NCBI GenBank assembly: GCA_030064795.1
Contig: JASJEI010000405.1
Span: 1-7,353, forward strand
Length of the DNA stretch: 7,353 bases
Origin: Pleurocapsa sp. MO_226.B13
GTDB lineage: Bacteria; Cyanobacteriota; Cyanobacteriia; Cyanobacteriales; Xenococcaceae
Direction: 5' to 3'
Of this stretch, positions 1-4,648 are shown one piece after another. Each line of letters starts with the position of its first letter. Position 1 is the stretch's first letter. The notes beneath the pieces were generated by a model. That model did no database searches, was not told where the DNA came from, and saw nothing but the letters and a program-made list of their open reading frames with translations. The translations under genes and the position numbers were made by a program.

Positions 1-69
1 GACTCCAGTTGATAGTAAGACTTGATAGATTGATTGAGCTTACTGAGAAGAAGCCCCTATTATTGACAA

Positions 70-531
70 TCAGTTCCTTTGGCTCACAGCACCTTGACTG
101 GGCTGGTCATCAAAGCTCATTTGACTAGCCAACTGGATTTTAATCAGGTTGTTCATCGCCATACCGCGAGCGGCTAATTCTTCCGCTTCCCTTACTATGT
201 CTGAATCAATTTTGGCTGTTGGTTCTTCCCGATTAATGTAGATATCTTCTTCAATTTCAGTATTATTAGAAACCATTTCATTACTATCATCAACTTTGAC
301 AATTGAACTATTATCAAAACCGTTACGCTTTCCTGTTAACTTAACGTGATTTCTTAAAGCTCTAATTTCACATGCTTGTTCATTTGTAAGATAAACTTTA
401 CCCTCAGAATCTTTAGCTGGAGTGATGTCTAGATAGTTTAAGTCTTTGTAGTAGGCATCTTTTTTAATACCTAGTTCTGACATTAGCTCGTCGGGACGGA
501 TGGAATTATTAGGTGCAGAATTCTGGTGCAT
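70..531 (-). CDS. Putative HTH (MerR/excisionase-like) plasmid protein
   Basis: Function unknown; probably a small DNA-binding protein. Reading from the ATG at 531 it has 153 residues. An in-frame ATG at 612 would add 27 residues rich in K, Y and F that read through an A-run and an AT-rich palindrome. That looks like promoter DNA, so I prefer 531. Residues 11-68 look like a winged helix-turn-helix of the MerR/excisionase kind: IRPDELMSELGIKKDAYYKD, then a turn with DSEGKVYLT, then a helix EQACEIRALRNHV. Residues 70-105 are polar and probably disordered. Residues 110-142 form a second helical block (REAEELAARGMAMNNLIKIQ) that could mediate oligomerisation or partner contacts. It is transcribed away from parA, with about 620 bp between the two starts. 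The HTH call is made by eye from spacing and hydrophobic pattern. It could be a regulator, an accessory plasmid protein or a remnant; the gene as such is likely real. Confidence 0.6.
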   Translation of the reverse strand: MHQNSAPNNSIRPDELMSELGIKKDAYYKDLNYLDITPAKDSEGKVYLTNEQACEIRALRNHVKLTGKRNGFDNSSIVKVDDSNEMVSNNTEIEEDIYINREEPTAKIDSDIVREAEELAARGMAMNNLIKIQLASQMSFDDQPSQGAVSQRN

Positions 532-562
532 AGTACCGAAATTGTTGTAAAATTTTTTTTTC

Positions 563-574
563 TTATGTACATAA
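563..574. promoter_or_regulatory. 12-bp perfect palindrome upstream of the HTH gene
   Basis: TTATGTACATAA is perfectly self-complementary and lies 32 bp before the chosen start codon at 531 of the minus-strand gene. Read on the minus strand it overlaps a TATTAT sequence (revcomp of 571-576) that could be a -10 box, although no good -35 box is seen. A symmetric site at this place suggests an operator, possibly for autoregulation by the HTH protein. This is inference from position and symmetry. Confidence 0.35.
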
Positions 575-612
575 TATGAACGCAGCAAATAAATTTTTAT
601 GACCCACATCAC

Positions 613-861
613 AGAATTCGCTACCGAACCCCAGAAACACGCCGAAAGAACCTGAATTATTTTGTAGTGCTACGAGTTACTAAAGAAGCGATCGCCTTGG
701 TGGGATAATAATCGAATCAAGATTCTTAGTCATCAATCAGAAACAGATGTGAATTAAAGTGCCTGGAAGAACCTTTGTAGTGTCGTTCACTCTTGAAGGC
801 AGATTTTAAAATTACACCTTCATTTTGGCAATCGCTGTGGTAGTCAGGATTTAAATTTGTA
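613..861. other. Intergenic region with no gene seen
   Basis: This stretch lies between the minus-strand HTH gene and the octamer array. All frames on both strands are interrupted or carry no protein-like sequence. It holds one HIP1 octamer at 688-695. No strong hairpin, terminator or tandem repeat was found. It is expected to carry promoter sequence for the divergent HTH gene, but no convincing -35/-10 pair could be assigned. Confidence 0.5.
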
Positions 862-869
862 CTATATGT

Positions 870-1141
870 TTAGACCATTAAGGGTTTAACTTTTTAACCT
901 CTAAAAGTATTAGATGTTTAGACTATTAGAAGTATTAAATATTAACTGTTTAGAGTATTAAGTTATTAGATGTTGATCCCATTAACCTTTTAAGATATTA
1001 AGCTATAAACACATTAAGGTATTAGACTATTAACTGTTTAGATGAATAAAGCATTAAGTCTTTGGACGTTAATCGGATGTTGGGTTTAAATGTTGAAGGT
1101 AAAAAGGGAATAACCCAACAAGGTATAAAGGTATTAGACCT
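870..1141. repeat. Phased 8-bp tandem array, candidate plasmid centromere and par operator
   Basis: The sequence can be cut into 34 successive octamers starting at 870, of which 21 begin with TTAA or TTAG. All nine TTAGA words in the interval (870, 910, 918, 926, 950, 966, 1022, 1038, 1134) are separated by exact multiples of 8 bp. Twelve of the 15 TTAA words share that phase. Typical units are TTAGACTA (918 and 1022), TTAAGGTA (1014), TTAACTGT (942 and 1030) and TTAGATGT (910 and 966). The first 24 units are the best conserved (19 of 24 TTAR); the parA-proximal part is more degenerate. The array stops about 12 bp before the parA start, where a centromere and operator normally lie in type Ib partition loci. 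RHH centromere binders such as ParG of TP228 use degenerate sites with a similar 8-bp rhythm. Its function is inferred from position and periodicity. Confidence 0.75.
1078..1120. promoter_or_regulatory. 9-bp inverted repeat in the parA promoter region
   Basis: TGTTGGGTT at 1078-1086 is the exact reverse complement of AACCCAACA at 1112-1120, with a 25-bp spacer. It sits in the degenerate part of the octamer array, about 35-75 bp before parA. It could be an operator half-site pair or form a stem in the parA leader transcript. A TATAAA word at 1124-1129 follows, but no matching -35 box is seen at normal distance, so the parA promoter is not fixed. Confidence 0.4.
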
Positions 1142-1153
1142 TAATAGGATACT

Positions 1154-1870
1154 ATGTTAAAAATAGCCGTGTTCAACTTCAAAGGAGGGACGGGGAAAAG
1201 CACTACCACTTTAAATCTGGGTGCAACTCTGGCTACCTCGAAAAGAAAGGTATTGCTGATAGATTTAGATGGGCAGAGGACATTAAGTTTTGGCTTGGGT
1301 TTGGATGGCGATGCGCCGACGGCACTAAGTTGGTTGGGTGATGGTGAAGTCAGACCTTTGGCAACCAGTACCAAAAATCTCTATTTGATACCTGGAGATT
1401 TGGGAATGTTTCAACTGGATGCGGAAAAAGATTTATTCACACCAGCATTAGATAAACTAAATGACTTCGATGTTTGTCTGATGGACTGTTCCCCTGGTTT
1501 GAGTATCGCTTCGGTACAGGCAATCTTGGCAAGCGATCGCGTGTTGATGCCCGTTATCTGCGAACCAGCAGTGTTGAAAGGATTATCCGAAGCACTACAG
1601 CTAATTAGAGGAGAACGCCCCGATGTACCTATCGATGTAGTCAGGGTTAGGTATCGCTCTAAATTAGTTATCACTAGAGAAGCCGATGACTTACTAACTG
1701 AAGCAGCCGAGGAAGCTGGATATACTTTGTTCAAAACTATCGTGCCAGAAAATATCTCCGTCGCCGAAGCGATCGCCCAACAGAAGCCCGTCATTGAATA
1801 CGCACCGAGAAGTTCTGGAGCAAAAGCCTATAAAGCACTAGCTAACGAATACATGAGGTTGTGGAAATGA
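1154..1870 (+). CDS. parA: ParA-family plasmid partition ATPase
   Basis: A 238-residue ParA/MinD-superfamily ATPase, expected to bind nonspecific DNA in its ATP form and move plasmid copies bound by its centromere-binding partner. The deviant Walker A motif KGGTGKST is at residues 10-17, with the signature lysine K10 and the catalytic lysine K15. The A' region reads IDLDGQ (36-41) where most relatives have DxDPQ. Walker B is MDCSPG (110-115) where DxPP is usual. The C-terminal SVAEAIAQQKPVIEYAP (202-218) followed by a long helix is typical of the family. There is no N-terminal HTH extension, so it fits the short type Ib class rather than P1/F type Ia. The ATG at 1154 follows TAGGAT (1145-1150), a short Shine-Dalgarno-like site. 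The stop overlaps the next start as ATGA, implying translational coupling with the RHH partner. The gene carries two HIP1 sites (1533 and 1769). Family assignment is secure. Confidence 0.95.
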   Translation: MLKIAVFNFKGGTGKSTTTLNLGATLATSKRKVLLIDLDGQRTLSFGLGLDGDAPTALSWLGDGEVRPLATSTKNLYLIPGDLGMFQLDAEKDLFTPALDKLNDFDVCLMDCSPGLSIASVQAILASDRVLMPVICEPAVLKGLSEALQLIRGERPDVPIDVVRVRYRSKLVITREADDLLTEAAEEAGYTLFKTIVPENISVAEAIAQQKPVIEYAPRSSGAKAYKALANEYMRLWK

Positions 1871-2277
1871 ACGAGAGAATGAAAGGAATGAAGCTAGGTA
1901 ACTTTTCAGGTATAAAAAAACCTAAAACAGAATCAACCAAACCACCTGAACCAAAAGTAACCGAACCTGAAGTAGAACCAACAGAAACTAAACCTGTTAA
2001 AACTTCTGACTCTAAAGCTAAAGTAGGCAAAAAACCCAAAGCTCAGAAAAAGGAACAGGTAGTCACGGTGAATATCAAAATCAGGAAGAATCAAAAGGAA
2101 TGGTTAGCTAATACAGCTAGTACGGTACGAGATAACAATACAGAACCAGTACCACCAGCAGAACGAGTTTACCCGCAGCATCTTATTGGTGTTGCGATCG
2201 ATCTACTTCAGAATGTCGATGTTGATTGGGCTGAAGTAAAGAATGTAGAACAATTACGAGAATATTTAAACCTATAA
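1867..2277 (+). CDS. Small basic ParB-like protein, predicted RHH centromere binder
   Basis: A 136-residue protein, the likely partner of ParA that binds the octamer arrays. Residues 1-62 are rich in K, P, E and T with no large hydrophobic clusters, so probably flexible; in type Ib partners such a tail usually stimulates the ParA ATPase. Residues 64-116 fit a ribbon-helix-helix: a beta-strand VVTVNIKI (65-72), a helix beginning KNQKEWLANTAS (74-85), a loop, and a second helix in VYPQHLIGVAIDLLQ (101-115). A short acidic helix closes the protein. The ATG at 1867 overlaps the parA stop in ATGA; a GTG two codons upstream (1861) is a possible alternative. The end of the coding region runs into the downstream octamer block. 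I do not recognise a named family by sequence; the role comes from gene order, size, charge and predicted fold. Confidence 0.75.
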   Translation: MNERMKGMKLGNFSGIKKPKTESTKPPEPKVTEPEVEPTETKPVKTSDSKAKVGKKPKAQKKEQVVTVNIKIRKNQKEWLANTASTVRDNNTEPVPPAERVYPQHLIGVAIDLLQNVDVDWAEVKNVEQLREYLNL

Positions 2278-2314
2278 AGGTATTAGACTATTAAAGGTTC
2301 AAGGGTTGACCCGA
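2267..2314. repeat. Second octamer block downstream of parAB
   Basis: About six octamers in one 8-bp phase, including TAAAGGTA (2275), TTAGACTA (2283) and TTAAAGGT (2291). The 18-mer AAGGTATTAGACTATTAA at 2277-2294 is identical to 1016-1033 in the upstream array, and the 16 bases at 2273-2288 are identical to 1124-1139. The block begins inside the last codons of the RHH gene and ends at a TTGACC word that could be a -35 box for the next gene. It is probably a second binding site for the centromere-binding protein. Confidence 0.65.
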
Positions 2315-2334
2315 AAAATTATTGGTGATGAATA
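2306..2334 (+). promoter_or_regulatory. Possible promoter for the 2387-3862 genes
   Basis: TTGACC at 2306-2311 resembles a -35 box, and TGAATA at 2329-2334 follows at 17 bp as a poor -10 box. The -35 word lies within the second octamer block, so binding of the RHH protein could repress it. The -10 match is weak, and read-through from parA is equally possible. Confidence 0.25.
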
Positions 2335-2386
2335 AGCTAAATTATCAACTCAATTGAATCGCGTCATAATCAGACTGGAGGATTTT

Positions 2387-2881
2387 ATGGTCGAAGCATC
2401 TCGTCGCCAAAAACTCGACCCTAATTACGGCCAAGTAACTTCTCTCTCGACGCCGTCGATGAAAGAGAAACACTCAGGGGACATATTCCTAGAGCTAATG
2501 AAACAATTTCCCCAAGCATTTAAAATTTTATTTAAAACTAGCGATGTCCCAGAAAATTATCAAACGGTAACAGAAGAAATTAGATTATGGCTTCATAATA
2601 AACTATCAATATACAAGCCCGCAGATCAAGCTGATTTAGCCAAATTGCTTTTTAGCACTATGGTAGGAGTAGGAGAAGAACTATCTTTAAATCCTCTAGC
2701 AATTAGCTGCATCTTTAAAGCAGTTAAAGACTATTTTACTCCTGATGAACTTCAAGGTTTATTAGATAGTTTAGAGCAAGATTTTAGGACAGAAAGTCAA
2801 TCTGACATAACAGATCCTTGCACCAAATTTGCTTATGAAGAGATGGCTATTGAAGCCAAGTTGTCTCTTGCCGTTGACTAA
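2387..2881 (+). CDS. Hypothetical helical protein of the par-adjacent cluster
   Basis: Function unknown; not recognised as a named family. The start is set by a strong Shine-Dalgarno site, TGGAGGA at 2376-2382, five bases before the ATG at 2387. This gives 164 residues. A TTG at 2354 in the same frame would add 11 residues across that site and is less likely. Residues 1-30 (MVEASRRQKL, then S/T/K-rich) look disordered. Residues 31-125 are predicted mainly helical with well-spaced hydrophobics: DIFLELMKQFPQAFKILF, EEIRLWLHNKL, ADLAKLLFSTMVGVGEEL, LAISCIFKAVKDYF. An acidic helix DELQGLLDSLEQDF follows. No signal peptide, membrane segment or metal-binding motif is seen. It lies 109 bp after the RHH gene and 51 bp before the next, all on one strand, so it may be co-transcribed with the par genes. 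The coding potential is good and no HIP1 site is present. Confidence 0.75.
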   Translation: MVEASRRQKLDPNYGQVTSLSTPSMKEKHSGDIFLELMKQFPQAFKILFKTSDVPENYQTVTEEIRLWLHNKLSIYKPADQADLAKLLFSTMVGVGEELSLNPLAISCIFKAVKDYFTPDELQGLLDSLEQDFRTESQSDITDPCTKFAYEEMAIEAKLSLAVD

Positions 2882-2932
2882 AAATTTTAGATTATAGTAG
2901 CCTAAATTAAACGTGAGTCGCTCGATAGCATC

Positions 2933-3247
2933 ATGATTACTGGTAGAATTCCCGAAATCACCATCAAATTCAATGACAAACCCGATTTACCCACTGAAGG
3001 GAAAAAAGTAACTTTGGAAATTCAAGGAGAAAACAACGTTACTGTCAAAGCCGAAGTTAACCGTAAAACTTTGAAAAAGCAGGTAGCGAAGATGGATGAA
3101 TATTCAGAGTGGGTTGGTGCGCTTTCAGGAAAGATTAAAAGCATTTCCCCCGATGGAGTAGTAGAAGTGGAAGGGGCAGGATTACAGGTGTTTGAGAAGA
3201 AGAAAAAGAAAGAGCCATCACCAGATTCGGAATCAACGGCTGCCTAA
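2933..3247 (+). CDS. Small plasmid protein resembling cyanobacterial 'FinO-like' proteins
   Basis: A 104-residue cytosolic protein. It begins with beta-type sequence (ITGRIPEITIKFND at 2-15, KKVTLEIQG at 24-32), continues with VTVKAEVNRKTLKKQVAKMD (36-55), then SEWVGALSGKIKSI, and ends with LQVFEKKKKK and a short disordered tail. From memory, small proteins on cyanobacterial plasmids with this plan (TIK-N near the start, a central W-x-A-GK segment and a QVFEKK ending) have been labelled fertility inhibition FinO-like. That label may be only an automatic transfer, and I see no clear ProQ/FinO RNA-binding core. The ATG at 2933 has no good Shine-Dalgarno site; a TATAGT word at 2893-2898 might be a -10 box but lacks a well-spaced -35. 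The stop is 12 bp before the next gene, so the two are almost certainly co-transcribed. Confidence 0.7.
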   Translation: MITGRIPEITIKFNDKPDLPTEGKKVTLEIQGENNVTVKAEVNRKTLKKQVAKMDEYSEWVGALSGKIKSISPDGVVEVEGAGLQVFEKKKKKEPSPDSESTAA

Positions 3248-3259
3248 TAGGGGGAAAAT

Positions 3260-3862
3260 ATGCTCTCATCAATTGTCCGTCCGATGGTCAATACTCAAAT
3301 AAGATTGTTAGCCAAGACTCAAGCTACGCGCCCGATTTTAGTCAACATAATAGCTAAATGGTTGGGATTTCTAGGAGTTGAAGCCCAAGTTACACATCTG
3401 GATCTTGCCGAAGAGAAAATTCAAGTTTCACTGACAGTCGGTCAACCCGAAGCCAGTGCCGATGAAGACTGGCAAAGTATCTTACAACATCTCAAGAGCA
3501 GTAAACCCCCAAAAGAAGAATTAGAGCCAGAGCTAGTCAAAATTCCTCCAGAGCAGTTACGTAAATATCAACGCCTCCTCGCTTATGCAATTCAGATTAA
3601 CCATCAAGAACGCTTCGTTGATTGGGAGAGGATCTATCCGAAACTACAGTTACTGGGACTGGAAGAATCAATGTTAATGGGAATTAAATCCGCATTAAAA
3701 GTGCCGCAAGATCTTGACCGTCTAGTCAAAGATTTAGATGCTGATGTAGCAGCACTCGCTCTGTCTCAAACCGCTAGTATTGCCCTCTTCGATCGGCAAG
3801 TTAACCCTGAAGAATATCGAGTCTTACAAACGTTGATCGAAGTAATGACCAACAATTGTTAA
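3260..3862 (+). CDS. Hypothetical protein with C-terminal TerB-like helical domain
   Basis: A 200-residue protein. The ATG at 3260 is preceded by AGGGGGAAAAT, a good Shine-Dalgarno site within the 12-bp gap after the previous gene. Residues 20-65 form a small alpha/beta segment (ILVNIIAKWLGFLG, then THLDLAEEKIQVSLTV). Residues 66-95 are acidic and probably a linker. Residues 98-196 look like an all-helical TerB-type domain: QLRKYQRLLAYAIQ, a middle helix LGLEESMLMGIKSAL, then DLDADVAALALSQTASIALF with D178 followed by QVNPEEYRVLQTLIEV, matching the TerB pattern of a helix, an acidic residue and a helix starting at PEE. TerB-like domains occur in tellurite-resistance and phage-defence loci as well as in general bacterial proteins, so no specific job follows. 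The domain call is by pattern only; the gene is secure. It is the last gene of the rightward run. Confidence 0.75.
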   Translation: MLSSIVRPMVNTQIRLLAKTQATRPILVNIIAKWLGFLGVEAQVTHLDLAEEKIQVSLTVGQPEASADEDWQSILQHLKSSKPPKEELEPELVKIPPEQLRKYQRLLAYAIQINHQERFVDWERIYPKLQLLGLEESMLMGIKSALKVPQDLDRLVKDLDADVAALALSQTASIALFDRQVNPEEYRVLQTLIEVMTNNC

Positions 3863-3890
3863 TCTTCTTACAGAGGAGAAGAGAATTTTT
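3863..3890 (+). terminator. Weak candidate terminator after the 3-gene run
   Basis: TCTTCT (3863-3868) pairs with AGAAGA (3877-3882) across an 8-nt loop, followed by GAATTTTT. It sits directly after the stop at 3862. The stem is short and low in G+C. A second small hairpin, TCCCC/GGGGA (3900-3904 with 3911-3915), follows without a T-run. Rho-independent termination is therefore possible but weakly supported. Confidence 0.3.
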
Positions 3891-4105
3891 CGAGTTTTGT
3901 CCCCTGGATTGGGGAAATGAGATTGTACACTCGGCAGCAACGAGAGCAATTAGTCACAGAAACTAGTTGATCCTGTTTAGCTCATTATTACCTACTTCCT
4001 GGCATGAAAGTTAACTATTTTTTCTTCTAGCACAGCGCAATCATTGATTTAAACAACAAAAAACCTCGGCGCACACACCAAGGTCGAGTAGGAGAAATCA
4101 ATGTT
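3891..4105. other. Intergenic region with no gene seen
   Basis: No protein-like reading frame on either strand. Apart from the small 3900-3915 hairpin there is no clear structure. The word TACCTACTTC at 3989-3998 recurs at 6930-6939, beside the repeat at 6941, with a shared CCTGTTT some 20 bp before it in both places. This may be a diverged direct copy of flanking DNA, but the match is short. Confidence 0.4.
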
Positions 4106-4251
4106 GACGAGCGACCCCGCGTCTATCACGGATACCGCGCTCGTCTTCGACAAGCGATCGCAAACGCATATCGGCCGGGGACGTTTATCCCCGAATGGGG
4201 GCAAACAAAGGCGATTCGGTTTGCCGCATGTAATGCGCTCGTCGTGACGAG
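4106..4251. repeat. G+C-rich cluster of four hairpins
   Basis: Four non-overlapping inverted repeats follow one another. GACGAGCG (4106-4113) pairs with CGCTCGTC (4138-4145), with an inner TATC-ACG-GATA (4124-4134). CGGGGA (4176-4181) pairs with TCCCCG (4188-4193). GGCAAAC (4200-4206) pairs with GTTTGCC (4219-4225). CTCGTC (4238-4243) pairs with GACGAG (4246-4251). CGCTCGTC occurs again at 4236-4243, so the first and last elements are related. A HIP1 site lies at 4154-4161. The segment is visibly richer in G+C than its flanks. It could be nested interspersed palindromes, a structured RNA, or a replication or transfer site. A 74-codon minus-strand frame runs through it, but its translation (rich in P, R and C) looks non-coding. 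Confidence 0.55.
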
Positions 4252-4265
4252 GAAGGAAAAATATT

Positions 4266-4463
4266 TTAAGCAAGAAAACCTAACTTTTTGCCATTGTCGC
4301 GAGCAGTTCTAATTAGGTTTTGTCTAGTTGTTCTTTCAATACCGAAGCGATTACAAACCGCCGTAATGGTTTTGGAATGTAGAGCGATCGCAGTTGCTCG
4401 AAGCTTATTAAACTTAGCTTTACCCAGATAGTTACGACTCAGAATGACGATCGGTGCAAACAT
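4266..4463 (-). CDS. Small basic conserved-type cyanobacterial protein (65 aa)
   Basis: Function unknown. The 65 residues read as a well-formed small protein: MFAPIVILSRNYLGKAKFNK, then LRATAIALHSKTITAVCNRF, then a basic helical end with ERTTRQNLIRTARDNGKKLG and FLA. It has many K and R residues and a single cysteine (C37), with no membrane segment or signal peptide. From memory, short cyanobacterial proteins of this appearance exist, some with an automatic 'electron transporter' label; a lone cysteine gives no support for redox chemistry. The basic second half could bind nucleic acid. The ATG at 4463 has an AGAAGA sequence about 6 bases upstream as a modest Shine-Dalgarno. It is divergent from recD2, with 185 bp between their starts. 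Its stop lies just before the hairpin cluster. A HIP1 site falls within the gene (4384). Confidence 0.65.
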   Translation of the reverse strand: MFAPIVILSRNYLGKAKFNKLRATAIALHSKTITAVCNRFGIERTTRQNLIRTARDNGKKLGFLA

Positions 4464-4483
4464 AGTTATCTTCTAGACCTCGT

Positions 4484-4504
4484 TTAAAAGTTGATTAAAA
4501 GTTG
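4484..4504. repeat. Tandem 10-bp direct repeat between divergent genes
   Basis: TTAAAAGTTG occurs at 4484-4493 and again at 4495-4504, a period of 11 bp or about one helical turn. It lies 21-41 bp upstream of the 65-aa gene start, in the shared regulatory region with recD2, where a regulator could bind. A second pair, GTAAACTA, is at 4553-4560 and 4613-4620. Both are short and may be chance in AT-rich DNA. Confidence 0.3.
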
Positions 4505-4563
4505 TTGTTTATCTCTCTATGTAAATAAATGTAACAAATATTCTTTAGTTTTGTAAACTAGTC

Positions 4564-4592
4564 TTGACAAATGATTATTTATACTTTCAATA
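4564..4592 (+). promoter_or_regulatory. Possible recD2 promoter
   Basis: TTGACA at 4564-4569 is a perfect sigma-70-type -35 box, 80 bp before the recD2 start. At 17 bp the -10 position reads TCAATA (4587-4592), a poor match. The better word TATACT (4580-4585) is only 10 bp away and cannot pair with this -35. The promoter is plausible by location, but the exact -10 is unresolved. Confidence 0.35.
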
Positions 4593-4648
4593 AGAGTAAT
4601 TAATCGATACTGGTAAACTATTAACCAACACAGTAGAACAATTGTTCC

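Noticed and set aside
532..612. 27-residue N-terminal extension of the HTH gene
   Set aside because: It translates an A-run and a palindrome, giving K/Y/F-rich non-protein-like sequence; the ATG at 531 is the better start.
870..1141. Octamer array as a replication iteron origin or CRISPR
   Set aside because: Units are only 8 bp without spacers, so not CRISPR. No replication initiator gene is present, and the position before parA favours a centromere, although an origin role cannot be fully excluded.
1141..2039. Minus-strand open frames at 1141-1374, 1411-1794 and 1842-2039
   Set aside because: They lie opposite parA and the RHH gene, have S/L/V-rich low-complexity translations, and are explained as shadows of the real genes.
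2354..2386. TTG start 11 codons upstream for the 2387 gene
   Set aside because: The extension would cover a strong Shine-Dalgarno site correctly spaced from the ATG at 2387.
3900..3915. TCCCC/GGGGA hairpin as a terminator
   Set aside because: Only a 5-bp stem, and neither strand has a T-run after it.
3972..3998. Direct-repeat similarity to 6907-6939 as a mobile-element boundary
   Set aside because: Only CCTGTTT and TACCTACTTC match, with unequal spacing; too short to claim a target duplication or att site.
4049..4273. 74-codon minus-strand open frame
   Set aside because: It runs through the hairpin cluster and its translation (P, R, C-rich, no domain pattern) looks non-coding. It also overlaps the end of the better 65-aa gene.
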